A stretch of DNA of 64,000 bases from Compostibacter hankyongensis (GCF_039541075.1 NZ_BAABFN010000022.1:62001-126000), one strand, 5' to 3'. Positions 24,919 to 34,272 are shown, counted from the first letter of the stretch. A program made the numbers and translations. The notes: generated by a model from the letters alone, not told the origin.

Positions 24919-26430
24919 TTAACTTTTGGCTGCCTGTTCCAGCAGCTTCTTGCCTTTCTCGATAGCGTCGTCGATGGTGCCGACCAGGTTGAAGGCGGCT
25001 TCGGGATATTCGTCCACCTCCCCGTCCATGATCATGTTGAATCCGCGGATGGTCTCTTCGATCGGTACCAGCACCCCTTTCAGGCCGGTAAACTGCTCGG
25101 CCACATGGAAGGGCTGCGACAGGAAGCGCTGCACCTTCCGCGCCCGGTTTACCACCTGCTTGTCCTCATCGCTCAGCTCGTCCAGACCCAGGATGGCGAT
25201 GATATCCTGAAGTTCCTTATATCGCTGCAGGATTTGTTTTACCCGCTGTGCGCAGTTATAATGGGCGTCTCCCACCACCATGGGGCTCAGGATGCGGGAA
25301 GTGGAGTCCAGCGGATCCACGGCCGGGTAAATACCCAGGTCGGCGATCTTGCGGCTCAGCACCGTAGTGGCATCCAGGTGGGCAAAGGTGGTAGCCGGCG
25401 CGGGATCGGTAAGGTCATCCGCCGGCACGTATACCGCCTGCACGGAAGTGATAGAGCCGTTCTTGGTAGAGGTGATGCGTTCCTGCATGAGGCCCATCTC
25501 GGTGGCCAGCGTCGGCTGGTAACCTACGGCGGAGGGCATGCGCCCCAGCAGGGCCGATACCTCGGAGCCCGCCTGGGTAAAGCGGAAGATATTGTCCACG
25601 AAGAACAGGATATCGCGGCCGCCGGTGGCTGAGCCGTCGCCGTCCCGGAAATATTCCGCTACGGTAAGCCCGCTGAGGGCTACCCGCGCACGCGCTCCGG
25701 GGGGCTCATTCATCTGCCCGAATACGAAGGTGGCCTTGGAATCCTTCAGCTCCTCCAGGTCAACGGAGGAAAGGTCCCATCCGCCTTCTTCCATGGAATG
25801 GATAAATTTATCACCATATTTGATAATGCCTGCTTCGATCATTTCACGCATCAGGTCATTTCCCTCACGGGTACGTTCGCCCACGCCGGCAAATACCGAC
25901 AGACCGGAATAGGCCTTGGCGATGTTATTGATCAGCTCCTGGATCAGCACCGTTTTACCTACGCCGGCTCCCCCGAACAGACCGATCTTCCCGCCCTTGG
26001 CATAAGGCTCGATAAGATCGATCACCTTGATACCCGTATACAACACTTCGGAACCGGTAGCCAGGTCTTCGAATGCAGGGGCTTTGCGATGGATCGAATA
26101 ACCGCCTTCCACCGGAAGCGGCTGCAGCCCGTCGATGGTATCGCCAACCACATTAAAAAGACGGCCCTTTATCTGGTCGCCCGTAGGCATCTTGATCGGT
26201 TCTCCCCGGTCGGTTACCGTAGCGCCGCGAACCAACCCGTCGGTGGAATCCATGGCCACGCAACGTACGCTGTCCTCCCCGAGGTGCTGCTGTACCTCAA
26301 AGATCACCTTTTGTCCATTCTCACGGGTTACTTCAAGGGCGTTGAATATCTCCGGCAGATGATTATCCTGGTCGAAGTGAACGTCCACAACAGGACCGAT
26401 GATCTGCTTGATTTTTCCTACGTTTGGCAT
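24919..26430 (-). CDS. atpD: ATP synthase F1 subunit beta
   Basis: This is the catalytic beta subunit (503 residues) of the F-type ATP synthase on the inner membrane. The Walker A loop GGAGVGKTVLIQEL is at about 154-167, the catalytic Glu-Arg GVGERTREGNDL at about 188, Walker B in DILFFVDNIFRFTQAGSEVS near 267, and the nucleotide-binding Tyr region LSRKIADLGIYPAVDPLDST near 350. The start at 26430 matches the family (MPNVGKIKQIIGPVVDVHF). atpD-atpC stands alone; the other subunits are not in the window. Confidence 0.98.
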   Translation of the reverse strand: MPNVGKIKQIIGPVVDVHFDQDNHLPEIFNALEVTRENGQKVIFEVQQHLGEDSVRCVAMDSTDGLVRGATVTDRGEPIKMPTGDQIKGRLFNVVGDTIDGLQPLPVEGGYSIHRKAPAFEDLATGSEVLYTGIKVIDLIEPYAKGGKIGLFGGAGVGKTVLIQELINNIAKAYSGLSVFAGVGERTREGNDLMREMIEAGIIKYGDKFIHSMEEGGWDLSSVDLEELKDSKATFVFGQMNEPPGARARVALSGLTVAEYFRDGDGSATGGRDILFFVDNIFRFTQAGSEVSALLGRMPSAVGYQPTLATEMGLMQERITSTKNGSITSVQAVYVPADDLTDPAPATTFAHLDATTVLSRKIADLGIYPAVDPLDSTSRILSPMVVGDAHYNCAQRVKQILQRYKELQDIIAILGLDELSDEDKQVVNRARKVQRFLSQPFHVAEQFTGLKGVLVPIEETIRGFNMIMDGEVDEYPEAAFNLVGTIDDAIEKGKKLLEQAAKS

Positions 26431-26518
26431 ACGGGGAAAGGTTTAACAAGTTTGATATGAATGAAAATAATATAAGTGTCGTAACGGACAGCCGGGGCCG
26501 TCCCCGCGAAATTTTGCG

Positions 26519-26526
26519 CAAAGGTA
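26519..26526 (-). promoter_or_regulatory. Putative -7 box of atpDC
   Basis: TACCTTTG on the minus strand matches TAnnTTTG and lies about 89 bases before the atpD ATG, giving a leader of roughly 80 bases. The leader contains a GC-rich stretch (about 26491-26508, GGCCGGG-like) that could fold. Confidence 0.45.
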
Positions 26527-26603
26527 ATAGGAAAAAGGGGTAAAAACAACGGGATTTTTTGAGAAGTAAATCCTATGTTGTTATTTTGTTGTACGGAGCT
26601 TGC

Positions 26604-28826
26604 ATGAACCCCTCTACCCTCACCAGTCCTATCCGGAATGTCATCCTCAACGAGTACTTTGAGCCGGTAATCGGTAAGGCGTTCCGCGTCACCCTTTCGC
26701 TGATCATCCCTTTCATCTGGGGGATCGCCACGGGGCGGACGGCGGAAAGCGTGTGGATCGCCCTGGGCGCCGAGCTGCTGGCCATGGTCGACTACCGGGG
26801 CACCTACCCGCGCCGGATCGCCGTGCTGGTGGTTTCCACGCTGATCGCCGCCGTCTGTACCTTCCTGGGCACCTGGGCGGGCAGCTATTTCGTCTGGTCG
26901 GTGCTTGGCATGGGCTTGCTGGCCGTGCTGGGCGGCTTTCTCCGGAATACCGGCGACCATGGTCCGGGGGTGGTGCTGGCCGGGCTGCTGCTCTTCCTGT
27001 TTTCCCTGGAGCATCCCGGTCATCCGGCCGAAGCGCTGTACCGGAGCAGCCTGGTGCTGCGGGGAGGCGCCTGGGCGCTGGCCCTTATCCTGATCACCTG
27101 GCCGATGGTGCCCCTCAGCCCGCTGCGCCGCTCGGTGGCCCTCACCTGGAAAGCGGTGGCGGACCTGCTGGACGTCCTCGGCCAGGACGATCCCGATGCG
27201 GGACATCCCGATTATGCCCGCCCGGCGAAGATCGAAGAAAAAGAGATCGCCCTGCGGGATGCCATCACCCATTCCATGGCCATCATCAGCCGAAAGCAGG
27301 CCCTGCGGCCGGGGAAGGACAACGAGGTGTTTGCCCGGCTGGCCGAGCTCCGCAAAACGGCTTCCCTGCTCGGCGCCTCGCTGGCCGCCGTAAGAACCAA
27401 TCTGGAAACCGTCTACCGGTTAAAGGTACCCGTACCTTCCTCCCTCATTACCAATATCCTCAACGCTTTCAGCCACGCCACACAGCGCGTGGCCCTGGCT
27501 ATCATCAGCAACAGGGCGGAAGACCGCGCCATGGCCGCCTTGCGGGTGGAACGGGCCACCCGCTCCCTGCACCTGCTCGGCAAAAACATGGAAGAGCAGA
27601 CCCTGTCGCCCGCAGAAACGCTCACCCTGCGCAACCTGGAAAGCGCCTTTTCGGAGGCCCTGGAGCAGCTGCAGGAAAGCATCCGGCTGCTCAATACCGC
27701 TCCCCGCAGCGCTTTTCTCTCCACCATCTCCTTCCGCAATCTCTTCAGCGGCATCGCCATACTACAGGGCGTCCCCTCCTTTAAAGATGAGTGGAATCCC
27801 CGCTCCTTTATCTTCCGCTTCTCGCTCCGGCTCGGCCTGGCCGTCGCCATCGGCATTGCCCTGTACAAGGGCTTTCACATCGTCCGCGGCTACTGGATCG
27901 CCATGACGGTGATGATCGTGCTGCAGCCCGAGTTCGGGGCCACCTTCAAAAAAGCAGGGCAACGTATAACCGGCACAGTTACCGGCATTATCGCCGGAAG
28001 CCTGCTTCTGCTGGTACAGCTGCCGCTGTGGGCCGTCCTGACCCTGGCAGCGCTGAGCTGTTTTTTCCTGGTCTATTTTGTACGGAAGAACTACGCAGTA
28101 GCCGTTTTTTTTGTCACCATCATGCTGGTAACCACCCTTGAGATCGCCGCACCCGTCAGCCTCTCCACCACCATTTACCGGCTGGCGAACACGCTGGCGG
28201 GCTGCCTGCTGGCCCTCGCCGCCGGCTATGCCTTCTGGCCCCTCTGGGAGCGGACACGCTTTCCGGCGCTGATCACCCAGGCCATCCGCGCCAACCAGGC
28301 CTACCTGGAACGGCTGGCCCGCCTGCTGGAACAGGCCGCCCCCGACAAACAGGGGATGCTGACCCGTTACCGGAGAAAGGCCGAAGGGGCCAACAGCAAC
28401 GCGTATGCTTCGCTGCAACGCATGATGGCCGAACCCGCCCATAAAAGGCATAAGCTGGAACAGGCCTACGCCCTCACCAGCTATAATGTCAGACTTACCC
28501 GGCAGATCAACGCTATCGCGGGACGTGCATCTTACTCCGATGCCGCGGCTGCCGCACCCGAGCTGAGCCGGTTTACCGCCCTGGCCCTGCCGGCCATGGG
28601 CCAGCTGGCAGCAGCCGCAGAAAAGGGAACATCCCCGGGACCGCCGCCTTCCTTCATGCCGGTGATCAACGCCTTCGGCGAACGCATACAGGCACTTTCC
28701 GGCGCCGGCGAGCAGGACGGGCTGCTGCAGGACTATCTTTTTCTGCAGGCGCAGGCAGACAAGATGATTTATGAATTGCAGGGTATGTTCCTGGCCCTGG
28801 GGGATCCGCAGCCCCGGCCCGCCTGA
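26604..28826 (+). CDS. FUSC-family inner-membrane protein (YccS/aromatic-acid exporter-like)
   Basis: This membrane protein has about 740 residues from the ATG at 26604 (MNPSTLTSPIRNVILNEYF). A longer frame to 26559 is not supported. It has two blocks of about six transmembrane helices (residues about 25-180 and 400-545) separated by a helical soluble region, plus a C-terminal cytoplasmic domain of about 180 residues, as in FUSC/YccS proteins. The second block has the conserved RGYWIAMTVMIVLQPEFGAT segment. Relatives take part in efflux of aromatic acids or in stress tolerance. The substrate is unknown. GC content is high across the gene. Confidence 0.85.
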   Translation: MNPSTLTSPIRNVILNEYFEPVIGKAFRVTLSLIIPFIWGIATGRTAESVWIALGAELLAMVDYRGTYPRRIAVLVVSTLIAAVCTFLGTWAGSYFVWSVLGMGLLAVLGGFLRNTGDHGPGVVLAGLLLFLFSLEHPGHPAEALYRSSLVLRGGAWALALILITWPMVPLSPLRRSVALTWKAVADLLDVLGQDDPDAGHPDYARPAKIEEKEIALRDAITHSMAIISRKQALRPGKDNEVFARLAELRKTASLLGASLAAVRTNLETVYRLKVPVPSSLITNILNAFSHATQRVALAIISNRAEDRAMAALRVERATRSLHLLGKNMEEQTLSPAETLTLRNLESAFSEALEQLQESIRLLNTAPRSAFLSTISFRNLFSGIAILQGVPSFKDEWNPRSFIFRFSLRLGLAVAIGIALYKGFHIVRGYWIAMTVMIVLQPEFGATFKKAGQRITGTVTGIIAGSLLLLVQLPLWAVLTLAALSCFFLVYFVRKNYAVAVFFVTIMLVTTLEIAAPVSLSTTIYRLANTLAGCLLALAAGYAFWPLWERTRFPALITQAIRANQAYLERLARLLEQAAPDKQGMLTRYRRKAEGANSNAYASLQRMMAEPAHKRHKLEQAYALTSYNVRLTRQINAIAGRASYSDAAAAAPELSRFTALALPAMGQLAAAAEKGTSPGPPPSFMPVINAFGERIQALSGAGEQDGLLQDYLFLQAQADKMIYELQGMFLALGDPQPRPA

Positions 28827-28831
28827 GCGGC

Positions 28832-29437
28832 TCACTCCGGCGCGCAGCGGTACGGATCCGCTTCCCCTGGCCGTACCGGCTTGCCCGGCGACCAGCAGAA
28901 ATTCATGGGCTGGCTGGTGATCCCCAGCAGGGACAGGCTCACCTTCATCCCTTTGCGGCTTTCCGGGGCAGGCAGGGTCTGCCGCTGCTTCGCAGGAATA
29001 TGCTGAACCGTGACCAGCTCCGTTTTAAAGACTTCCCCGCCGGCACGTTGGTAGGAAAGCTTTACCCGCACGTTGTCGAGGGGATATTCCGTGTCATTGG
29101 CCACGACCACCGCTATATGATGTATGCCGCCCAGCAGGCCGGTCTTATAGTTATTCAGGGAAACATGGATATAATTCTTCCAATTCATGCGAAAGTATTT
29201 TTTCCGGTCCACGAAAGCGGCCGGCTCAAACTCACGCTCATCGCGCCGTCCGGATATCTGCTGCATGGCCGCCGAAAGCTGCTTTTCCCTTTGCTGCAGC
29301 GTATTGACCTGCTGCACCAGGCTGCGGTTGACGGCAAGCGTTTTGCGGTACGCCACCTGCTGCCGGCGGTACATCGTCAGCAGCACGGCAAGGGCGGCAA
29401 GGGCCAGCAGGGGGAAGATGTATTTCCGGAATCGCAT
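28832..29437 (-). CDS. Membrane-anchored hypothetical protein with coiled-coil segment
   Basis: This 201-residue protein has an N-terminal transmembrane helix (YIFPLLALAALAVLLTMY), a Gln-rich probable coiled coil (about 27-62, LVQQVNTLQQREKQLSAAMQ) and a C-terminal beta-rich domain (about 85-180) with HHIAVVVANDTEYPLDNVRV, reminiscent of small Ig-like folds. No family is recognised. It probably faces the periplasm. It is convergent with the FUSC gene, with five bases between the stops. Confidence 0.7.
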   Translation of the reverse strand: MRFRKYIFPLLALAALAVLLTMYRRQQVAYRKTLAVNRSLVQQVNTLQQREKQLSAAMQQISGRRDEREFEPAAFVDRKKYFRMNWKNYIHVSLNNYKTGLLGGIHHIAVVVANDTEYPLDNVRVKLSYQRAGGEVFKTELVTVQHIPAKQRQTLPAPESRKGMKVSLSLLGITSQPMNFCWSPGKPVRPGEADPYRCAPE

Positions 29438-29530
29438 AACTTTACAGTTTTAAAATGCAGGCACACTGCAAAGGTTACAAGGATTTTTCTATTTTTGAAA
29501 GTATCTGACATCACTTTATAAACGACAGCA

Positions 29531-31021
29531 ATGACTTATAACGACGCCACACAAGAAGAGATAACGCGTGCCATGGAGACAGCCTGGAGCGCATTCCAGG
29601 TATACCGCAACTTTTCCCTGAAACAACGTGCGGATTTTATGCGGGCTATCGCCGAAGCGCTCGAGGCGCTGAAAGAAACCGTAGTGCCGGTAGCTATGGA
29701 GGAAACCAGTCTGCCGCGGGAGCGGCTTGCCGGAGAGCTGGGCAGGACCGTCTTCCAGCTGAGAAGCTATGCCGCCGCTGCCGAAAAGGGCGAGTGGCTG
29801 GAGGCCCGGATCGATACGGCGGTTCCCGACCGTACTCCCGCCCCAAAACCCGATCTGCGGAAGATGCTGGTACCGCTGGGCCCCGTAGTGGTATTCGGCG
29901 CCAGCAATTTCCCGTTCGCCTATTCCACCGCAGGCGGAGACACCGCCTGCGCCCTGGCCGCCGGCTGCCCGGTGATCGTAAAGGCGCATCCCGCGCATGC
30001 CCATACCTCGGAGCTGGTAGCCGGCGCTATCCTGCAAGCGGCCGAGGCCACCCATATGCCCCCGGGTATCTTTAACCATATACACGGCGCTGGATTTGAA
30101 GTAGGTGAAATGCTGGTCAACCACCCCCATACCAAAGCGGTGGGCTTCACCGGCTCGCAGGCCGGCGGGAAAGCTCTTTTTGATCTTGCCGCCAAAAGAA
30201 AGGAACCCATTCCCGTATTCGCCGAAATGGGCAGCATCAACCCCGTATTCCTGCTGCCGGGCAAGCTGGAAAAAGACGCCGAAACCGTTGCCGCCCAGTA
30301 TGCCGCCTCCATCACCCAAGGGGTGGGACAGTTCTGTACCAACCCGGGGCTGCTGATCGGCATCAAAGGAGAAACCCTTAACCGCTTTACCGAGCTGCTG
30401 GGCAAGACCATACGGGAGACCACCCCGGCCCCCATGCTGCATGCCGGTATCGCCCGCGCCTTCCACAACCACCGGAGCACCGCGCTGGCGCAGCTGGATG
30501 TAAAAATGGTGGCCGTATCCGCCCATACCGCCTCGGAACACGAGGGAGCGGCTACGCTGGCCACCGCACCCGGAGACGCCTTTTTGCAAAATCCCGTGCT
30601 GCACCAGGAAGTATTCGGCCCCTACTCACTCGTCATCCAGTGCCGGGACGCCGCCCAGATGCTGGAGGTCGCCCGCCGCCTCGAAGGTCAGCTCACCCAT
30701 ACGCTCATGGCTACTGAAGAAGATCTCCACACCCATGCCGATCTGCTGAACGAGGTACGCGAACACTGCGGCCGGCTCATCATAAACGGGGTACCCACCG
30801 GCGTAGAGGTGGCGCTGGCCATGCACCACGGCGGACCTTACCCGGCCACCACAGACAGCCGCTTTACCGCGGTGGGCGCCGACGGCATCAAACGCTTCGC
30901 CCGCCCCCTCTGTCTCCAGAACTTCCCCGACGGGGCTTTACCCGATGAGCTGAAGAACGGTAACCCGCTGGGTATCTGGCGTACGGTAAACAACGAACTC
31001 ACCCGGGAAGCCATCGCCTGA
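29531..31021 (+). CDS. NADP-type aldehyde dehydrogenase, 2,5-dioxovalerate dehydrogenase-like
   Basis: This 496-residue enzyme resembles alpha-ketoglutaric semialdehyde dehydrogenases (EC 1.2.1.26), which oxidise 2,5-dioxopentanoate to 2-oxoglutarate in pentose, hexarate or hydroxyproline breakdown. Key segments are PLGPVVVFGASNFPFAYSTA (about 115-134, substrate/cofactor loop), VIVKAHPAHAHTSELV (about 153, cofactor Lys), GFTGSQAGGKAL (about 208), FAEMGSINPVFLLPG (about 233, general-base Glu) and GQFCTNPGLL (about 270, catalytic Cys). No pathway partner is adjacent, so the physiological route is not shown by context. Confidence 0.88.
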   Translation: MTYNDATQEEITRAMETAWSAFQVYRNFSLKQRADFMRAIAEALEALKETVVPVAMEETSLPRERLAGELGRTVFQLRSYAAAAEKGEWLEARIDTAVPDRTPAPKPDLRKMLVPLGPVVVFGASNFPFAYSTAGGDTACALAAGCPVIVKAHPAHAHTSELVAGAILQAAEATHMPPGIFNHIHGAGFEVGEMLVNHPHTKAVGFTGSQAGGKALFDLAAKRKEPIPVFAEMGSINPVFLLPGKLEKDAETVAAQYAASITQGVGQFCTNPGLLIGIKGETLNRFTELLGKTIRETTPAPMLHAGIARAFHNHRSTALAQLDVKMVAVSAHTASEHEGAATLATAPGDAFLQNPVLHQEVFGPYSLVIQCRDAAQMLEVARRLEGQLTHTLMATEEDLHTHADLLNEVREHCGRLIINGVPTGVEVALAMHHGGPYPATTDSRFTAVGADGIKRFARPLCLQNFPDGALPDELKNGNPLGIWRTVNNELTREAIA

Positions 31022-31079
31022 CGCCTGACAGGAGCTGATAAATAACTGTTATTTTTGCTGGAAACGACCACTTTTGCGC

Positions 31080-32240
31080 ATGGAATTGACACCGGTAACC
31101 GATGCAGCTACGGCCAAAGCCTTTCTGGAAACAGCCGCAGTGATCAACAAGGATGACCCCGGGTGGATACAACCGCTGGATAAGGATGTTGAGGCCGTTT
31201 TTGATCCCGGAAAAAACAAACTCTTCCGGCAGGGCTCTTGTGCCCGCTGGATATTAAAGGACGAAGAAGGCCGGCTGGCCGGCCGCATTGCCGCCTTTAT
31301 CAACAAAAAATACCGGAACAAAGGCGATGAGCAACCGACGGGGGGCATCGGCTTTTTTGAATGTATCAACAGCCCCGATGCCGCCGCGCTGCTGTTCGAC
31401 CAGGCCAAAGCCTGGCTGCAGGAACAGGGCATGGAAGCCATGGACGGGCCGATCAACTTCGGGGAGCGCCTCAACTGGTGGGGACTGCTGGTGGAAGGCT
31501 TTCACGAGCCGCTCTATTGTATGAACTACAACCAGCCCTACTACCAGACACTTTTCGAAGAGTATGGGTTCCGGCCGTTCTTCAACCAGATATGTTTCGC
31601 ACTAAAGGTCCGGAACCGTCTGCAGGATAAATTTTACGAAAGGCATGCCCGCTTTGCGCAGGACCCTGACTTCAGCGCAAGGATGATCAGCAAAAAAGAG
31701 CTGGACAAATACGCCCTCGATTTCAGCACCATCTATAACAAGGCATGGGCCAGCCACCAGGGCGGCAAAAACCTGGAGCCCCGGCAGGCCGTACAGATGT
31801 TCCGCCAGATGAAGCCGGTTATCGACGAACGGCTGGTATGGTTCATCTATCATAAGGAACAGCCCATCGGCTGCTGGCTGAACCTGCCGGATCTGAACCA
31901 GTGGTTCAAGTTTCTCCACGGCAAGTTCAACCTTTTGGCCAAACTGAAATTCCTGTACCTCAAAGCCACCCGTAAAAGCAAAAGATATGTAGGCCTGGTT
32001 TTCGGTATCGTCCCCGAGTTCCAGGGTACGGGTGTGGATGCCTTTATGATCGTGGAAGGGGCCAACATGATGCAGCAGCATACGGCTTACGAGGATTTTG
32101 AAATGCAATGGATCGGCGACTTCAATCCCAAGATGATCAATATCGCCGAAAACCTGGGCACTTACCGCAGCCGCAGGCTGGTGACATACCGCTATCTGTT
32201 CGACCGCAGCAAACCGTTCAAACGGCATCCGATGGTATAA
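31080..32240 (+). CDS. GNAT-like acyltransferase-fold protein
   Basis: This protein has about 386 residues from the ATG at 31080 (a TTG six bases upstream is unlikely). It resembles a large family of conserved hypothetical proteins with an acyl-CoA N-acyltransferase fold. The first half has GRIAAFINKKYR, GFFECINSPDAAALLFDQAK and MDGPINFGERLNWWGLLVEG. The second half has VGLVFGIVPEFQGTGVDAFM, which resembles the CoA-binding loop of GNAT proteins (Q/R-x-x-G-x-G/A). No signal peptide is seen and the substrate is unknown. A -7-like box TATTTTTG lies near 31049. A long hairpin follows it. Confidence 0.7.
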   Translation: MELTPVTDAATAKAFLETAAVINKDDPGWIQPLDKDVEAVFDPGKNKLFRQGSCARWILKDEEGRLAGRIAAFINKKYRNKGDEQPTGGIGFFECINSPDAAALLFDQAKAWLQEQGMEAMDGPINFGERLNWWGLLVEGFHEPLYCMNYNQPYYQTLFEEYGFRPFFNQICFALKVRNRLQDKFYERHARFAQDPDFSARMISKKELDKYALDFSTIYNKAWASHQGGKNLEPRQAVQMFRQMKPVIDERLVWFIYHKEQPIGCWLNLPDLNQWFKFLHGKFNLLAKLKFLYLKATRKSKRYVGLVFGIVPEFQGTGVDAFMIVEGANMMQQHTAYEDFEMQWIGDFNPKMINIAENLGTYRSRRLVTYRYLFDRSKPFKRHPMV

Positions 32241-32244
32241 GGTC

Positions 32245-32312
32245 GATTTGATGATGTGCTGATTTGATGATGAAACAATCAACACATCATCAAATCAGCA
32301 CATCATCAAATC
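32245..32312. repeat. Perfect 28-bp inverted repeat built from GATTTGAT-type units
   Basis: Positions 32245-32272 and 32285-32312 are perfect reverse complements separated by 12 bases. Each arm contains GATTTGATGATG twice, 16 bases apart. It lies 5 bases after the stop of the GNAT-like gene and 45 bases before the dnaX ATG. No T-run follows, so it is not a standard terminator. It may stabilise or separate transcripts. Confidence 0.85.
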
Positions 32313-32328
32313 ATTCATCAACATTTCC

Positions 32329-32336
32329 TACCTTAG
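32329..32336 (+). promoter_or_regulatory. -7-like box of dnaX
   Basis: TACCTTAG matches TAnnTTTG at all but one base and ends 20 bases before the ATG at 32357. It lies after the long hairpin and supports the 32357 start over the frame's upstream extension through the hairpin. Confidence 0.4.
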
Positions 32337-32356
32337 CGGACACTGGAGCAATTGTT

Positions 32357-34225
32357 ATGGAGCATTTTATTGTATCGGCCCGGAAATACCGTCCCCAGAC
32401 CTTCGACAGCGTAGTGGGACAGGAACACATCACCACCACGCTCAGAAATGCCATCAAGAACAACCAGCTGGCCCATGCTTTTCTCTTCTGCGGTCCCCGC
32501 GGCGTAGGCAAAACCTCATGCGCCCGCATCCTGGCCAAAACCATCAACTGCGAAAACATCACTGCCTCCGGGGAAGCCTGCAACGAATGCGATTCCTGCC
32601 GGTCTTTCAACCAGGGCAACTCCTTTAATATACACGAGCTGGATGCGGCATCCAATAACTCGGTAGACGATATCCGTACCCTGGTGGAGCAGGTGCGCTT
32701 TGCCCCCCAGGCCGGTAAATACAAGACCTATATCATCGACGAAGTGCACATGCTGAGCGCTTCGGCTTTTAATGCCTTCCTCAAAACGCTGGAGGAGCCG
32801 CCCCCCTACGCCATCTTCATCCTCGCCACTACCGAAAAGCACAAGATACTGCCCACCATCCTCAGCCGGTGTCAGATCTTTGATTTTCGCCGCATTACCA
32901 TACAGGACGCTATGGGACACATGCAGGACATCTGCAGCCGGGAGCACATCACCGCCGACGCCGATGCCCTGCACATCATTGCCCAGAAAAGCGAGGGCTG
33001 TATGCGCGATGCGCTGAGCATACTGGACAAGATCGTCAGCTTTACCAACGGGGAGGTCACCTATGCCAATACCCTGGAGCATCTCAATATCCTGGACTAC
33101 GATTATTTCTTCCGGGTCATGGATGCGGTGCTCGCCCAGGATGCCGCCCAGGCCCTGCTGCTGCTGGACGAGGTGCTGCAAAAGGGCTTTGAAGCAGACA
33201 GCTTCCTCGAAGGGCTTTCGGCCTTTGTCCGCGATGTGCTGGTCTGCAAGGATCAGCGAACCGCCCGCCTGCTCGAGGTTTCCGACAACCTCAGAACGCG
33301 CTACCGCGATGCCGCGGCAGCCGCCTCCGCGGGTCTGCTGGTGTCTGCCCTGAACCTGCTCAACGAGGCCGCTATCCAGTACAAAACGGCCAACAACAAA
33401 CGGCTCCAGGTGGAGATGACCCTCATAAAAATGGGGTATCTCCAGCAGGCCGTTCAGCTGGTCAGCGAAGAAAGCGGGGCGGTATCAAAAAAAAAAGTAA
33501 CTGAACCGGCTGTCGCCCGCAAGCTGCGCGCGCCATTTCCCCAGCCCATTGCTTTACGGCCCGGGAAAAAGGCGCCGGCAGCTTATGCCACTGCCGAAAG
33601 CGCCACCCTCACCCTGGCGGAAGAACCCGAGGTGCCCGTGAAAAAGCCGGCCGTTACACCGGCCGCCTCCCCCCAAAAAACCGTTCGGGAACCGGCCGCG
33701 CCTTTGCCACCCGTGGAAAAGCAGGCGGCTGCCCCGGCATCCGCCGGAAACGGAGCTGCCGCAAAACCGCGCCTGTCCGACCTCAAAACCCTGCGAAAAA
33801 AACTCGGCGCACAGGCTGCCGCTGCCGGCCCGGAAATGGAGGCCATCCCCCTTTCTGAAGCCGCCTTCCTGCCGCAATGGGTAGCTTATATCGAACAGCA
33901 GCGCAAAGCGGAAAAGCTGCAGCTGCTGACCCATCTCGAGCTGGCCCGGCCCGAAATAACCGGGGATGCAGAGATCTGCATTCTATGCCGCAACGACCTG
34001 CAAAGGCATTTTATCGAAGAGGACAAGATGGAGCTGGCGGATTTTCTGAAACAGGCGTTCCGCAATCCCGCCCTCGTGATCACCCTCCGGGTAAACGAGG
34101 CCCTCGCCCCTCCGAAAGACATCGCTCCCGTTTTATCCGCCCGCGAACAATACCAGCGGATGGTCGAAAAATACCCCCTTATCGGCGAGCTGAAGGACAA
34201 ATTAAACCTGGAGCTGGATTACTGA
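32357..34225 (+). CDS. dnaX: DNA polymerase III subunit tau (and possibly gamma)
   Basis: DnaX (622 residues) is the clamp-loader ATPase. The core carries Walker A GPRGVGKTSCARILAKT (about 44-60), a zinc-binding Cys cluster (CNECDSC and upstream Cys), Walker B YIIDEVHMLS (about 126), the SRC motif (LSRCQIFDF, about 171) and the C-terminal collar region to about 370. Residues about 380-510 are a Pro/Ala/Lys-rich linker, followed by the tau tail. A run of ten A residues at 33487-33496 falls exactly at the core/linker boundary. Gain or loss of one A gives a stop within three codons, predicting a gamma form of about 380 residues. Confidence 0.96.
   Translation: MEHFIVSARKYRPQTFDSVVGQEHITTTLRNAIKNNQLAHAFLFCGPRGVGKTSCARILAKTINCENITASGEACNECDSCRSFNQGNSFNIHELDAASNNSVDDIRTLVEQVRFAPQAGKYKTYIIDEVHMLSASAFNAFLKTLEEPPPYAIFILATTEKHKILPTILSRCQIFDFRRITIQDAMGHMQDICSREHITADADALHIIAQKSEGCMRDALSILDKIVSFTNGEVTYANTLEHLNILDYDYFFRVMDAVLAQDAAQALLLLDEVLQKGFEADSFLEGLSAFVRDVLVCKDQRTARLLEVSDNLRTRYRDAAAAASAGLLVSALNLLNEAAIQYKTANNKRLQVEMTLIKMGYLQQAVQLVSEESGAVSKKKVTEPAVARKLRAPFPQPIALRPGKKAPAAYATAESATLTLAEEPEVPVKKPAVTPAASPQKTVREPAAPLPPVEKQAAAPASAGNGAAAKPRLSDLKTLRKKLGAQAAAAGPEMEAIPLSEAAFLPQWVAYIEQQRKAEKLQLLTHLELARPEITGDAEICILCRNDLQRHFIEEDKMELADFLKQAFRNPALVITLRVNEALAPPKDIAPVLSAREQYQRMVEKYPLIGELKDKLNLELDY
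33487..33496 (+). other. A10 run in dnaX, candidate programmed slippage site
   Basis: Ten consecutive A residues encode the end of Ser377 and Lys378-380. In the shifted frames the next stops are TGA (33502-33504, one extra A) or TAA (33498-33500, one A lost). The in-frame product continues to residue 622. Confidence 0.6.
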
Positions 34226-34242
34226 CAACCGTTTTTTTTCAC

Positions 34243-34250
34243 TACTTTTG
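34243..34250 (+). promoter_or_regulatory. Putative -7 box of the pyruvate dehydrogenase E2 gene
   Basis: TACTTTTG matches TAnnTTTG and ends 22 bases before the ATG at 34273. It lies after a run of eight T residues that follows the dnaX stop. Confidence 0.5.
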
Positions 34251-34272
34251 AAGCAAATTTTTCCGACAGACT

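Noticed and set aside
32264..32356. N-terminal extension of DnaX
   Set aside because: The extra codons lie in the perfect inverted repeat and before the promoter-like box; the conserved protein starts at 32357.
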